Below, piece by piece: positions 17,667-27,500 of a DNA stretch of 64,000 nt. The DNA is from Actinopolymorpha rutila. Lineage in GTDB: Bacteria; Actinomycetota; Actinomycetes; Propionibacteriales; Actinopolymorphaceae. The notes beneath the pieces were generated by a model. The model was not told where the DNA came from, made no database searches, and worked only from the letters and a program-made list of their open reading frames with translations. Position 1 is the stretch's first letter; each line of letters opens with the position of its first letter. Made by a program: the position numbers and the translations under genes. Location: assembly GCF_013407855.1 (NCBI RefSeq), contig NZ_JACBZH010000001.1, forward strand, positions 186,001 through 250,000. Reading direction: 5' to 3'.

Positions 17667-17753
17667 TGTCAACCTGTGCTTGGCGCTGACTGCGCCGTCA
17701 ACCCGAGCTTGGCGTTGACCGCACTGTCAAGCTGCGGTTGGCGCTCCAGCCAG
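17667..17753. repeat. three 29-bp imperfect tandem repeats
   Basis: Between the UbiB-like gene and the convergent VOC gene, three units of 29 bp start at 17667, 17696 and 17725. Each begins YGTCAA and carries an internal TTGGCG. On the minus strand each unit presents TTGAC(A/G), resembling a -35 box, so they could lie in or near a promoter for a minus-strand transcript, but the nearest minus-strand gene ends here rather than starts. Confidence 0.6.
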
Positions 17754-17799
17754 GCGTACTCGACCGCGTGTCAGGCAGTGCGGTCGGTGAGCCGCCCGA

Positions 17800-18180
17800 T
17801 CAGGAGGTCGCCGCGCGCTCGGCCGCGCTGCGCAGGACGCAGAACTCGTTGCCCTCCGGGTCGGCGAAGACCACCCAGCCGGTGCCGTCGGCGTTGCGCC
17901 GGTCGTCGACGACCGTGCCGCCGAGCCCGAGGACGCGCTCGACCTCGTCGTCGCGGGCGATGCCCGGCTCGAGGCACATGTGCAGGCGGTTCTTCACGGT
18001 CTTCGGCTCGGGCACCTGGAGGAACAGCAGCGGCGGTCCCTCGGGCAGCTGCACGAGGACCTCGGGGTCGCCGGGGAAGTCCTCCTCGCCGAGCGGGGCG
18101 TCGAGGAGCTTGCTCCAGAACTGCGCGAGTGTGTACGGGTCGGCGCAGTCGATGGAGAACGAGTGGACGCGAGTGTTCAA
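17800..18180 (-). CDS. VOC-superfamily (glyoxalase-like) protein
   Basis: A 126-residue single-domain protein of the vicinal oxygen chelate fold. It starts MNTRVHSFSIDCADPYTLAQFW, a typical Glyoxalase_6 opening, continues with LLFLQVPEPKTVKNRLHMCLEP and ends with GWVVFADPEGNEFCVL, the family's C-terminal signature with a metal-ligand Glu. Such proteins often bind and shield small toxic molecules or act as small-molecule lyases, but no substrate can be given. The gene appears monocistronic and precedes the YccF gene in the opposite reading order on the same strand. Confidence 0.8.
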   Translation of the reverse strand: MNTRVHSFSIDCADPYTLAQFWSKLLDAPLGEEDFPGDPEVLVQLPEGPPLLFLQVPEPKTVKNRLHMCLEPGIARDDEVERVLGLGGTVVDDRRNADGTGWVVFADPEGNEFCVLRSAAERAATS

Positions 18181-18305
18181 AAGAGCTCCGGGGTCGGTTG
18201 AGGTGAGGTGTCGGAAGCTATCAGCCGGGTCCGACAGCGCGTAGAGGTTTTCCGTCCGGCCCCAGCCCCGCCTCAGCCCAACTTCAACCCCACTTCAACC
18301 CCGCC

Positions 18306-18704
18306 TCAGCGCTGGGTGAACGCCATCGGGTCGTCGACGTCCACGATCTGCTTGCCCATCGGGAACAACGAGATCGGCACCAGCTTGAAGTTCGCCAGCC
18401 CGAGCGGAATCCCGACGATCGTGAGGCACTGCGTGACGCCGGTGACGATGTGGGCGAGAGCAAGCCACCAGCCGGCGAGGATCAGCCAGAGCACGTTGCC
18501 GATCAGGGATCCGGCGCCGGCGCCCGGCTTGTCCACCAGCGTGCGGCCGAACGGCCAGAGCGTGAAGTTCGCCATCCGGAACGCCGCGACGCCGAACGGA
18601 ATGGTGATGATCAGGACGCACAGCACGACTCCGACCAGGGCGTACCCGAGCGCCAGCAACAGCCCGCCGAAGATCAGCCAGATGACGTTGAGGACCAGCC
18701 GCAC
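18306..18704 (-). CDS. YccF-domain inner-membrane protein
   Basis: A 132-residue membrane protein made of two similar YccF repeats: VLNVIWLIFGG with IITIPFGVAAFRMANFTLWPFGR, and NVLWLILAGWWLA with IVGIPLGLANFKLVPISLFPMG. The family function is unknown; it is widespread in proteobacteria and actinobacteria. I chose the GTG at 18704 because GGAGA lies nine bases upstream and the family starts at this point. The next gene in the same direction, an acyltransferase, ends 80 bases upstream. Confidence 0.82.
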   Translation of the reverse strand: MRLVLNVIWLIFGGLLLALGYALVGVVLCVLIITIPFGVAAFRMANFTLWPFGRTLVDKPGAGAGSLIGNVLWLILAGWWLALAHIVTGVTQCLTIVGIPLGLANFKLVPISLFPMGKQIVDVDDPMAFTQR

Positions 18705-18784
18705 GTAGTCCAGTCTCCGCCGGTGTTCCGGTTGCCGGTAATCACCGGATCTCGCACCGGGGTACGCACTGACGCCCTTGAGAG

Positions 18785-19996
18785 CTATGCCGACGCGTAC
18801 CGCTGCTTGCGGCGCAGCAGGGGACGCTCGACGAGGAGGTACGACAACCCGGCCATCGCGAAGGCCCCGCCGACCACCAGCATCACCTCGACCTGCGGCA
18901 CCAGGTGCAGCGTCCCGACGTACGCGAGGATCGGGTAGTGCCACAGGTAGAGGCCGTAGCTGAGCCGCTGCCCCACCCAGGCCAGCGGTGGCAGCGCCAG
19001 CAGCCGGCTCAGTGGGTGGCGCCGGTCGAGCACCAGGACCGCGAGCACGGTGGCGGTGAGCACCGCGACGGCGAGGAATCCGAAGGTGTACCAAGCAGGG
19101 GTCCACCCGTCGACCCAGCCGGTGATCCGCAGCCGCCAGGCCACCAGGCCGATCGCGACCGCCGCGACCCAGGCCAGCCGGCCGGCCCAGGTGCGGATCC
19201 GGGCGAGCGCCGCGTCGTCGTCGCGCAGGTGCCACAGCACCAGGGCGAGCAGGCAGCCGACCAGGAGCTGGTCGGCGCGGGTGTCGAAGCCGTTGTAGAT
19301 GCGGTGCGCGGCGTCGTCGTCCCAGATCACCAGGCGGACGACGGTCGGCACCAGGCACGCGGCGCCGACGACGGCGAGTACGGTCCGGGATCTCAGCCTG
19401 CCCAGCAACGCGCGGAGCGCGATCGGCCAGGCCAGGTAGAACTGCTCCTCGACCGCCAGTGACCAGGTGTGTGGCAACGATCCCATGGTGTTGTCGTACG
19501 GGCCCGGCTGGCCGGCCCGGACGATGTTGGCGACGTAGGTCGCGGCCAGCAGTGCGGCCATCCACTGTCCCTCGAACGCCCGCAGCGGGGTGGCCAGCGC
19601 GAGCAACGCCACCAGTCCGCACAGCAGCATCAGCGCCGGCATCAGTCGCAGGAACCGCCGGGTGTAGAACCGCCGCAGCCGGATCCGGCCGGTCCGCTCG
19701 AACTCGGTGACCAGCAGCGTCGTGATGACGAACCCGCTGATGGCGAAGAACACGTCGACGCCGACCGAGCCGCCGGGCAGTAGGTCCGGCCGCAGGTGGC
19801 AGGTGATGACGGCCCCGGCCGCGACCGCGCGCAGCCCGTCCACCCCGGCGCTGCGGACGTCGAGCGGTCGAGCCGCCCGCGCCGACCGCGTCTGCGGCGC
19901 CGACGGTACGGCTCGTCCGCGCGGTCCGGTCGCCGAACGCGCGTCCCTCGTCGGGACGTCGGTGGCCTGGGCGGGAGGCGGCGCTGAGGAAGGCAT
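18785..19996 (-). CDS. acyltransferase 3 (OafA/YrhL-like) membrane protein
   Basis: A 403-residue integral membrane O-acyltransferase with about ten hydrophobic segments. Motifs are GVDGLRAVAAGAVITCHL (start of the domain), GSVGVDVFFAISGFVIT, LRRFYTRRFLRLMPAL, and HTWSLAVEEQFYLAWPIAL, which holds the conserved WSLxxEEQFY. Residues 1-50 are a Pro/Ala/Arg-rich cytoplasmic tail. Family members acetylate polysaccharides, peptidoglycan or antibiotics. AAGGTGG precedes the ATG. It is divergent from the sugar operon that starts at 20162. No SGNH domain is fused at the C-terminus. Confidence 0.87.
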   Translation of the reverse strand: MPSSAPPPAQATDVPTRDARSATGPRGRAVPSAPQTRSARAARPLDVRSAGVDGLRAVAAGAVITCHLRPDLLPGGSVGVDVFFAISGFVITTLLVTEFERTGRIRLRRFYTRRFLRLMPALMLLCGLVALLALATPLRAFEGQWMAALLAATYVANIVRAGQPGPYDNTMGSLPHTWSLAVEEQFYLAWPIALRALLGRLRSRTVLAVVGAACLVPTVVRLVIWDDDAAHRIYNGFDTRADQLLVGCLLALVLWHLRDDDAALARIRTWAGRLAWVAAVAIGLVAWRLRITGWVDGWTPAWYTFGFLAVAVLTATVLAVLVLDRRHPLSRLLALPPLAWVGQRLSYGLYLWHYPILAYVGTLHLVPQVEVMLVVGGAFAMAGLSYLLVERPLLRRKQRYASA

Positions 19997-20102
19997 CACC
20001 GCCACCTTTTCGGCAGGGGCTGAGCAGACACCCAAAGGAACCTGAACGACAGCTGAGACGAAAGTGATCCTTTCCACTCTTTCCGGCTTGAATAGACCAG
20101 TT

Positions 20103-20118
20103 GGACCAATTAGGGTCC
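20103..20118. promoter_or_regulatory. candidate operator in the acyltransferase/sugar-operon divergent region
   Basis: GGACC (20103) and GGTCC (20114) form an inverted pair around AATTAG, and GACCA is also directly repeated (20095, 20104). This lies 44 bases before the GTG of the NagB-like gene, whose operon ends with a GntR/UTRA regulator. Palindromic GGTCC/GACC half-sites are in keeping with GntR-type operators, but binding is only inferred. Confidence 0.3.
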
Positions 20119-20161
20119 GAACGGCGAAGACAAGGAACGCGGCGGAACGAGGAGCGAGAGG

Positions 20162-21040
20162 GTGGTGCGCGTGCGGGTGCGGCCGACGCTCTTCACCGAT
20201 GCCGACGCACTCGGCCGGGCGCTGGCGGCCGAGATCGCCGACGGCGTCGAGGCGGCGAACTCCAAGGGCCGGCGCTATCTCCTCGGCTGTCCGGGCGGGC
20301 GAAGCGCGATGACGACCTACGCCGCACTCGCCGACCAGGTGCGCATCCGGCGGGTGGACCTGTCCGGCCTGGTGATCGTGATGATGGACGAGTACGTCGA
20401 GGCCGGGCCCGTGCCGGGCTCGTTCGCGTGTGTCGCCGACGACCTCGCGCACAGCTGCCGCGGCTTCGGCCGGGACCTGATCGCGGGGCCGCTGTCGGCC
20501 GCCGCGGGCCCGGGCCGGGGCGTACGCGAGGACCACCTGTGGGTGCCCGACCCGGCCGACCCCGCCGCGTACGACCGGAACCTCGAGGCAGCCGGTGGCA
20601 TCGACCTGTTCGTCCTGGCCTCCGGCGCCTCCGACGGGCACGTGGCGTTCAACCCGCCCGGAACTCCCGCCGACGCCGAGACCCGGATCGTGCCGCTCGC
20701 GCGGAGCACCCGCCAGGACAACCTGGTGACGTTCCCGCACCTGCGCACGCTGGACCGGGTGCCGACCCACGGCGTGGGCGTCGGGGTGGCCACCATTCGT
20801 ACGCAGGCCCGCCGGGCGGTCATGGTGGTGCACGGCGCCGACAAGGCGCGGGCCGCCGCCCAGGTGGCGGCCGCCGACCACTACGACCCGGCATGGCCGG
20901 CGACGATCGTCAGCGAGTGTGCCCACCCCGGCCTGTACGTCGACCTGACGGCCGCCGTCGGGCTCGGTCGCGGTGATCCCACGCATCCGCTGATCAGCCG
21001 CGAGGACTGGCACCACGACGATCCCGCAACGTCGGGTTGA
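20162..21040 (+). CDS. NagB/6-phosphogluconolactonase-fold sugar-phosphate isomerase/deaminase-like protein
   Basis: A 292-residue protein of the NagB/SugarP_isomerase family. It keeps the phosphate-loop region GCPGGRSAMTTYAAL, the catalytic Asp motif as MMDEYVE, and GASDGHVAFNPPGTP, equivalent to GxGxDGHIAFNEP of glucosamine-6-phosphate deaminase. The Glu after FN, part of the NagB catalytic relay, is replaced by Pro here, so deamination is uncertain and another sugar-phosphate reaction is possible. Two GTG codons stand at the start; GAGGAG lies upstream. It is the first gene of an operon with GH4, kinase and GntR genes, which places it in intracellular sugar-phosphate catabolism. Confidence 0.75.
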   Translation: MVRVRVRPTLFTDADALGRALAAEIADGVEAANSKGRRYLLGCPGGRSAMTTYAALADQVRIRRVDLSGLVIVMMDEYVEAGPVPGSFACVADDLAHSCRGFGRDLIAGPLSAAAGPGRGVREDHLWVPDPADPAAYDRNLEAAGGIDLFVLASGASDGHVAFNPPGTPADAETRIVPLARSTRQDNLVTFPHLRTLDRVPTHGVGVGVATIRTQARRAVMVVHGADKARAAAQVAAADHYDPAWPATIVSECAHPGLYVDLTAAVGLGRGDPTHPLISREDWHHDDPATSG

Positions 21041-21104
21041 CATCCGCTCGCGACTCGCCCGACCCACGAGAAACCCTGACAGTACGAAGCTCGGAGGACC
21101 ACTG

Positions 21105-22406
21105 ATGGCCCGGATCAAACTCGCCTACCTCGGTGGCGGCTCGACACGTGCCGCCGGGACGATGGCGTCGTTCGTGCACCACGGCGCGGAGTTCGACGGG
21201 TCGGAGGTCGTCCTGATCGACCTGGACGCCGACCGGCTGGCCCTGATCAAGCAGTTGGCCGAGCGAATGGCACGCAACGCCGGTCTCGACCTCACCATCA
21301 CCGCCACCACCGACCGGCGCGAGGGGCTGCGCGACTGCGACGCCGTACTCTCCAGCTTCCGCCCCGGCGGCTTCGAGGCCCGCGCTCTCGACGAGCGCAT
21401 TCCCCTCAAGCACGGCGTGATCGGCCAGGAGACGCAGGGGCCGGGCGGCTTCTTCATGGCGCTGCGGTCGATCGCGGTGATGAAGGCCGTCGCCGACGAC
21501 CTCGCCGCCGTCGCGCCGAACGCCCGGATCTTCAACTACACCAACCCGGTCAACATCGTCGCCCAGGCGTTGACCAGCTACACCGACATCCCGATCGTGT
21601 CGCTGTGTGAGGGCCCGATCATCTTCCCGCGCGGTGTGGCCGAGGGTGCGGGCCTGGACCCCGACCTGGTGCAGACGACCATGGTGGGGATCAACCACAA
21701 CTGCTGGAGCACCGAGCACACCTACGAGGGCAAGGACCTGATCCCGCTGCTGCGCGACGCCTACGAGGCGCGCCGCGACGACCCGAGCGTGAGCGCGGAC
21801 ACGAAACGGCTGCTGCGGCTCGCGGTCACGATGGAGTCGGTGCCGTCGTACTACTTCCTCAACTACTACTTCCGCGACGAGGTGCTGCGCCAGCTGCAGG
21901 GCAAGCCCACCACCCGCGCGGAGGACATCCTGGCGGAGGTGCCGGGTTACTGGCGGCACTACACCGAGCAGGCGACGTCGGAGGCGCCCGAGCTCGACCC
22001 GGGACGTTCGCGCGGCGGCATCCACGAACTCGAGCTCGCCATCGACGCGATGAACGCCTTCTACAACGACACCGGCGAGGTGCTCCCGGTCAACCTGCCC
22101 AACACCGGCGGCGTGCTGCCCGGGTTCGACGAGGAGGTCGTGGTGGAGGTGCCGACCCACGTGGACGCGAACGGTTTCCGCGCGCTTCCGCAGCAGCCGC
22201 TGCCGCACGCGGTCCGCGGGCTGGTCCAGGCCCTGGCCGAGCACCAGGTGCTGGCCGCCAAGGCGGGCTGGGAAGGCGACCGGAACGCCGGTGTCCGTGC
22301 GCTGGCCGCACACCCGCTGGTGCCCTCGCTGCCGGTGGCCGAGGAGTTGTACGCCGAGATGGCACACGCCCACGCCGCCCACCTGCCCGAGCGGCTGCTG
22401 CCGTAG
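21105..22406 (+). CDS. glycoside hydrolase family 4 (6-phospho-beta-glucosidase-like)
   Basis: A 433-residue GH4 enzyme. The N-terminal Rossmann NAD+-binding site is IKLAYLGGGSTRA with VVLIDLDADRL; FNYTNPVNIV, VSLCEGP and GINHNCW form the metal and substrate site (the Cys and His typical of GH4), and VPSYYFLNYYFR is another conserved block. GH4 enzymes cleave glycosides by an oxidation-elimination route and need NAD+ and Mn2+; most act on 6-phosphorylated substrates. GGAGGACC precedes the ATG. The kinase gene starts on the next base after its stop. Together they suggest phosphorylation and cleavage of an imported glycoside, but no transporter is in the operon. Confidence 0.88.
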   Translation: MARIKLAYLGGGSTRAAGTMASFVHHGAEFDGSEVVLIDLDADRLALIKQLAERMARNAGLDLTITATTDRREGLRDCDAVLSSFRPGGFEARALDERIPLKHGVIGQETQGPGGFFMALRSIAVMKAVADDLAAVAPNARIFNYTNPVNIVAQALTSYTDIPIVSLCEGPIIFPRGVAEGAGLDPDLVQTTMVGINHNCWSTEHTYEGKDLIPLLRDAYEARRDDPSVSADTKRLLRLAVTMESVPSYYFLNYYFRDEVLRQLQGKPTTRAEDILAEVPGYWRHYTEQATSEAPELDPGRSRGGIHELELAIDAMNAFYNDTGEVLPVNLPNTGGVLPGFDEEVVVEVPTHVDANGFRALPQQPLPHAVRGLVQALAEHQVLAAKAGWEGDRNAGVRALAAHPLVPSLPVAEELYAEMAHAHAAHLPERLLP

Positions 22407-23483
22407 ATGGAGCCACTGCACCTCGGCGTGGACGCCGGGAACAGCAAGACGGTCGCCCTGCTGTGCGACGAGGAGGGTCGCGTCGTCGGGTACGGCCGGT
22501 CCGGTAACGGCGACATCTACGGCGCGGAGTCGGCGCCGGCCGCCGTGGACGCGGTCGTCGCTGCTGTCAACGAGGCGTTGACGTCCGCCGGTGCGCGGGT
22601 CGCCGACGTGCGTGCGGCGGCGTTCCGGCTCGCCGGGGTGGACTGGCCGGAGGACCACGCGTACTGGATGGACGCGCTGGCCCGGCGGCTGCCCGAGCTG
22701 CGCGCACCGTCGGTGCTCAACGACGGGTTCGCCGCCATTCGGTGCGGGGGACCGGAAGGCCCCGACGGGGCCGGTGTCGCCGGTGGTGCCGGTGTCGCCG
22801 TGATCGGCGGTACCGGCTCGGCGGTGGCCGGACGCGGCCCGACGGGTACCGAGTGGAGCATGAGCTTCTGGATCCAGGACGCGCACGGCGCCTCCGGTCT
22901 GGTGGGGAGTGCGTTGCGTGCGGTCTACCGGGCCGAGCTCGACCTCGGCCCGGCGACGGCGCTGACCGCGCGGCTGCTGGCGTTCTTCGGCGCCTCCGAC
23001 GTCGAGGCCCTGCTGCACTCGTTCACCGGCCGGGCGACCGGGCACGGCTGGGCCCGGCAGGCCGCCGCCGCGCGGGAGGTGGTCGCCGCGGCCGGCGACG
23101 GAGACGAGGTCGCCACCGCGCTGGTCCGCGACCAGGGCCGGCACCTGGCCGACTACGCCCGGGTCACCGCCCGGCGGGTCGGCTTCGCCGTCGACGGGGG
23201 TGCGGCAGACGGTGCGGACGGCACGAGCGGTGTGGACGGTAGGTCCGGCGTGCCGGTCGTGCTCGCTGGACCGGTGCTGTGTGCGCCGGGTTCGCCGGTG
23301 ACCGCGGCGCTGATGGACGCGCTGCCCGAGGTCTTCCCGTCGGCCCGTCCGCGGCTCGCCACCCTGCCCCCGGTGTCCGGCGCGGTGCTCGACGCACTGG
23401 CCGAGGCCGGCGTCGATCTCGTCCCCGCCGTGTACGAACGGCTGCGGGCCACCGCGCCGCCCCCGGCGTTCCTGGCCACCTGA
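22407..23483 (+). CDS. BadF/BadG-type sugar kinase (GlcNAc kinase-like)
   Basis: A 358-residue ASKHA-fold ATPase. The phosphate-1 loop is LGVDAGNSKTVALLCD, followed by the Gly-rich GVAVIGGTGSAVAGRG and SFWIQDAHGASGLVGSALRAVYR, a block shared with N-acetylglucosamine kinases of the BadF_BadG_BcrA_BcrD family, and a C-terminal VVLAGPVLCAPGSPVTAAL. It probably phosphorylates a sugar or amino sugar for the GH4 or NagB-like enzyme encoded upstream. Its ATG directly abuts the GH4 stop, which indicates translational coupling. A Gly/Ala-rich insertion (GPDGAGVAGGAG, residues about 116-127) is atypical. Confidence 0.82.
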   Translation: MEPLHLGVDAGNSKTVALLCDEEGRVVGYGRSGNGDIYGAESAPAAVDAVVAAVNEALTSAGARVADVRAAAFRLAGVDWPEDHAYWMDALARRLPELRAPSVLNDGFAAIRCGGPEGPDGAGVAGGAGVAVIGGTGSAVAGRGPTGTEWSMSFWIQDAHGASGLVGSALRAVYRAELDLGPATALTARLLAFFGASDVEALLHSFTGRATGHGWARQAAAAREVVAAAGDGDEVATALVRDQGRHLADYARVTARRVGFAVDGGAADGADGTSGVDGRSGVPVVLAGPVLCAPGSPVTAALMDALPEVFPSARPRLATLPPVSGAVLDALAEAGVDLVPAVYERLRATAPPPAFLAT

Positions 23484-23494
23484 GCGGGTCGCCG

Positions 23495-24220
23495 ATGAGT
23501 ACGAACGAGAGCGCGGCGGCACTGGCGTACGCCCAACTGGCCGACGCGTTGCGCCGCGGTGTCTACCCCGAAGGGGCCCGGCTGCCCGGCGAACGCGACC
23601 TCGCCGCCCAGGTCGGCGTCAGCCGGATGACGCTGCGCCAGGCCCTCGCCCGCCTCGCCGGGGAGGGGCAGCTCGAACGCTCCGCGCAGCGCGGCTGGTT
23701 CGTCGCCCGGCGGATGGTCGGCGAACCACCGAGCGTCCTGCAGAGCTTCACCGAGATGGCCGGCGCTCGCGGCCTGCGTCCGACGTCGCGGGTGCTGAGC
23801 TCCGAGTCGCGTCCGGCCACGCCGGAGGAGGCACAGCGGCTCGGGGTGGCCGAGTCGTCGAAGGTGCTGGAGATCCGCCGGCTGCGCGGACTGGACGACG
23901 TGCCCGTCTGCCTGGACACCACTGTTCTCGCCGGTGACCGGGCCGGGGCGCTGGCCGACGCGGACCTGACCGACCGTTCGCTGTACGAGGCGCTGCGCAC
24001 GTTGTGCGGAGTGGTGGTGGCCCGCAGCTCCTACACGGTCCAGGCGCACGCGGTCGAGCCGGTGCCGGCCCGGTTGCTCGACCTGCCGGTGGGCGCGCCC
24101 GTGCTGGTCGGCTCCGAAGTCACCTACGACGCCGACGACCTGCCGGTGCTGTGCGGCACCACCCTCTATCGCGGGGACGCCTACCGCTTCCAGGCCGACC
24201 TCTACCGCCCGCTGTCTTAG
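23495..24220 (+). CDS. GntR-family regulator with UTRA domain
   Basis: A 241-residue HutC-subfamily repressor. The N-terminal winged helix is LADALRRGVYPEGARLPGERDLAAQVGVSRMTLRQALARLAGEGQLERS (not shown in full elsewhere), with the recognition helix SRMTLRQALARL. The UTRA effector domain follows from about residue 80 and ends YRGDAYRFQADLYRPLS, a standard UTRA end. It closes the sugar operon and probably senses the sugar phosphate made by it; autoregulation from the 20.1-kb divergent region is an inference. The ATG at 23495 lies 12 bases after the kinase stop. Confidence 0.9.
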   Translation: MSTNESAAALAYAQLADALRRGVYPEGARLPGERDLAAQVGVSRMTLRQALARLAGEGQLERSAQRGWFVARRMVGEPPSVLQSFTEMAGARGLRPTSRVLSSESRPATPEEAQRLGVAESSKVLEIRRLRGLDDVPVCLDTTVLAGDRAGALADADLTDRSLYEALRTLCGVVVARSSYTVQAHAVEPVPARLLDLPVGAPVLVGSEVTYDADDLPVLCGTTLYRGDAYRFQADLYRPLS

Positions 24221-24363
24221 TCGCACACACCCTGACCCCGCGTCGGGTCACCGGCCCGATCTCGGCCGTTCGTGCGACCGGTGCGTCTCACGCCGTGACG
24301 TTCTCGGCGCGACCTCGTTGTCCTTGATGCCTGTCGCGTGGTGTGGCCACGTGGCCGGTTGGG

Positions 24364-24390
24364 GCCACCCGGGCAACCAAACCGGGTGGC
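24364..24390. promoter_or_regulatory. inverted repeat in the gap before the SARP-like gene
   Basis: GCCACCCGG (24364) and CCGGGTGGC (24382) form a perfect 9-bp inverted repeat with a 9-base spacer. The surrounding 291-base gap (24221-24511) has no gene and also contains GTGGCCACGTGGCC just upstream. It could be an operator or a weak terminator for the sugar operon; no T-tract follows. Confidence 0.4.
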
Positions 24391-24511
24391 TCGCGCGAAT
24401 CTGCGTTTGGAAGGCCCGGCGAACTACCATCATCTAGCGGAAAGGAGAACAGCACTCATCGGGCAGAACCGTTCCGCAAACGAACTGCATCGTCTGCGCC
24501 ATGGGGGTGGC

Positions 24512-27500
24512 ATGGGGACAGGCCTGCTGGAAAGCGGTGACGTCGGAGTCGATCGGATAGAGGTGCGCCTGCTCGGGCCACTGAGAGTCCGGCGGCCCGA
24601 CGGCTCGATCGTCCCAAGTGGCGCGTGGCGTACGGGCAAGACCACCGACCTGCTCCGGCTGCTCGCGCTGAACGCCGGCGAACCGGTTCCGGCCATGACG
24701 CTGACCGAGACCCTCTGGCCCTCGGTGGACGAGTCCCGGGCCCGGGCGAGCCTGCGCACCGCCGCGTCCCAGATCCGCAAGGTCGTGGGTGTGGACTGCG
24801 TGGGCCGCCGCTCCGGCGGACTGGTGCTCCTGGACGCCTGGGTCGACGCCGTCGCGTTCACCGGTCTGGCCGCGGAGGCCGCCCGGGCATACCGCGAGGG
24901 ACGGTACGCCGACTGCCTGACCGCCACCCGTGAGGCGGAGGCGCTCTACGTCGACGCCTTCCGCGCGTACGACGTCGACTCGGTGTGGGCGAGCGAGCAT
25001 CGTGAGCGCCTCGCGGTGACCTACCTGTCGTTGCTCTCCGACGCCGCGGACGCCGCGGTCGCGCTGGGCTGGATGCACGACGCGGTGGAGTTCGCGTCCC
25101 GGGTGCTCGCCATCGACAGCTGGTCCGAGCGGGCGTACCGCGCACTGATGTACGGCCATGGCGGCCTCGGGCAGACGGCGCTGGCGCTGCGCACGTTCGA
25201 ACGATGCCGGGCCGTCCTCGCCGAGGAACTCGGCGCCGACCCCTCGCCCCAGACCCGGGCGGTGCATCTCCATCTGCTCTCGGCCGACCCGGTGACCCAC
25301 ACCGAGTGCCCGTTCGTCGGGCGTACGGCGGAGTCGCGGTGGCTGGGCGGCATCGTGCGGTCCACTGTCGCCAACGGCCTGCCCAGCATCGTGCACCTCG
25401 GTGGCGAGCCGGGCGTCGGCCGGTCCGCACTGGTCACGGAGGTGTGCCGGGCGCTCGGAGTGCGGCTGGTCCGCGCGGACGGCGACGGGCCGAACTCCAC
25501 TCGCGCCGACCTGGTCGACCGGGTCGTCGCGAGCCTCGACCAGCGACCGGACGGCGCCGAGCCGCCCGAACGCCTCGCCGCCGCCATGTCCCGCTCGGCG
25601 CCGACCGTCGTCCTCCTCCGCGAGAGCGAGGACGCCCCGTCGGCGTACCGGAACTCCCTGTGCCGGGCCGTGCTCCGGGCCACCGGTCCGGTGGTCGTCG
25701 TACTCGTCACCGGCACCGGCAAGGACACCTGCGACCTGCTCTACGTGCACCGGGACGGCACCGAGGCCGACCGGGTGCACCGGCTGGACCTGCCGCCCCT
25801 GGACGCGACCGAGCTCACCGAACTCGCCGAGGGCCTGCTCGCCGGTACGCCGACCGAGCCGCTGGTCGCGGAACTGCTGTCGATCAGTGCCGGTCTGCCC
25901 GGCCGGGCGATGGCCACGCTGAACACCTGGTCGCGGCGGGGGCGCATCGTTTCCACCCCGGACGGCCTGGCGCTGATGCCCGCGCGTGAGCTCGGCGTAG
26001 CCACCCTGCCGGACGTGGAGGATCCGGCCGGCCGGATCGTCGACGGGCACGGGGACGCCGACTCGGGTTCGGCCTCGGGCTCGGGCCTGGGTTCGGCTCC
26101 GCAGTCGATCCTGGCCCGGGCGTTCGACCAGCTCGACGCGGAGTCGCTGACGGTTCTGCAGTACGCCGCCCTGCTGGACCGCCCGCTGACCCCGGAACTG
26201 CTCGTACCACTGCTTCGACCCGACGGTGGCCCGGACGACGACCCCGGCAGCTCGGCCGGCTCCGCGTACCCGGCCGGCGGACCGGCCGCGGACGCCGCCG
26301 CCGAACGCCGACGGGTGCAGGCGCGCCTGGACCGGCTCATCGACCTGGGCCTGCTGGTCCGCGACGCCCGGGGCGCGGCGGCGTTCCGGGACCCGCTGCG
26401 ACGGTCGGCGGTCCGCTACTGGTTGCGGCCCACCGTCCGCCAGCGCCTGCACGGCCGGATCGCCGCCCAGGCCCCGATCCCGACCGGCGAGCGGGTGCAC
26501 CACTGGCTACGGGCGGGCGAGCCGCAGCTGGCCTTCCTGGCCGCCGTCGACGCGGCCAACGAGGCCGCGGCCGAGGGGCTCCTCGACCAGGCGCGGGACT
26601 TCCTGCTGCGCGCCCGCGCGCTCGGCCCGTCGGACTCCGACGCCCTCGACCGTGCGGACCTGGACGAGCGGATCGCCGACACCGAGGCGAGCATCGGCCG
26701 GCGCGAGGAGGCCCGGGAGACCTACGCGAGTGCGTTGCGGATCGCCCGCGCGCACGACCTGCCGGTGGAGAGCCGGATCGTCCGCAAGCTGCGGTCGCTG
26801 GACGACCCGCCTGGCCGTGACGCCGGTCCGGCGGGAGGGAGCCGCCTGATCGCCTCCGGCGGCCCGGACGGGCCCGGCCGGACCGTCCAGCACCTTCCGG
26901 CGCCGCCACCGGCCGGCGGCAACGGCGAGTTCGGCATCGAGCCCGGCTCACCGCCCACCGCCGAGGCCGAACGTGTCCTGCGGGCGGCCGTCGAGGACGC
27001 CGACCAGGCGGGTGCCGCGGACATCGCAGCCCACGCGCGGTTGCTGTTCGCCCGCATCGTGGCGTTCCCCCGGCGCAGCCTCCACCAGGGCCGGCACCTG
27101 GCGCGGGAGGCGCTCGCGCTGGCCACCCGTCCCGACCTGCGGGCACAGGCGCTGCTGATCGCCAACCTTCCCGACGTCGTGCTGGGCAGTCCGGCCGTCG
27201 TCGAACGACCACTGGCGGAGGCGGCGGAGCTGGCCGCCGGCGAAGGCATCCATCCGTCCCTGCTCGGCCGGATCAACCTGATGCGCTGCCTGGCCGCGCA
27301 CGACGCCGGCTCCCCTGTGTTCGACACGATGTGGGCCGACTACCTCGCCGCGTACCCACGTCCCGAGGACGACCCGTCGTTCGGGTGGGCGCGGGTCCGG
27401 ATCCACACCGAGCGCGGCGACCTCGAGGCCGCGCAGGTCGCCGACCGGGTGGACCTGCCGGCGGCGTCCGGGCCGCTGCTGACGCAGTTGCACGCCAGCG

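Noticed and set aside
17667..17753. CRISPR array
   Set aside because: Three diverged 29-bp units in direct contact, without unique spacers, are a tandem repeat and no cas genes are near.
20994..23522. Minus-strand open frame of 842 codons opposite the sugar operon
   Set aside because: It is Arg/His/Gly-rich without recognisable motifs and lies opposite two well-supported enzymes.
24338..24511. Upstream extension of the SARP-like protein
   Set aside because: The extra 58 residues cover an inverted repeat and do not resemble SARP N-termini; the ATG at 24512 is more plausible.
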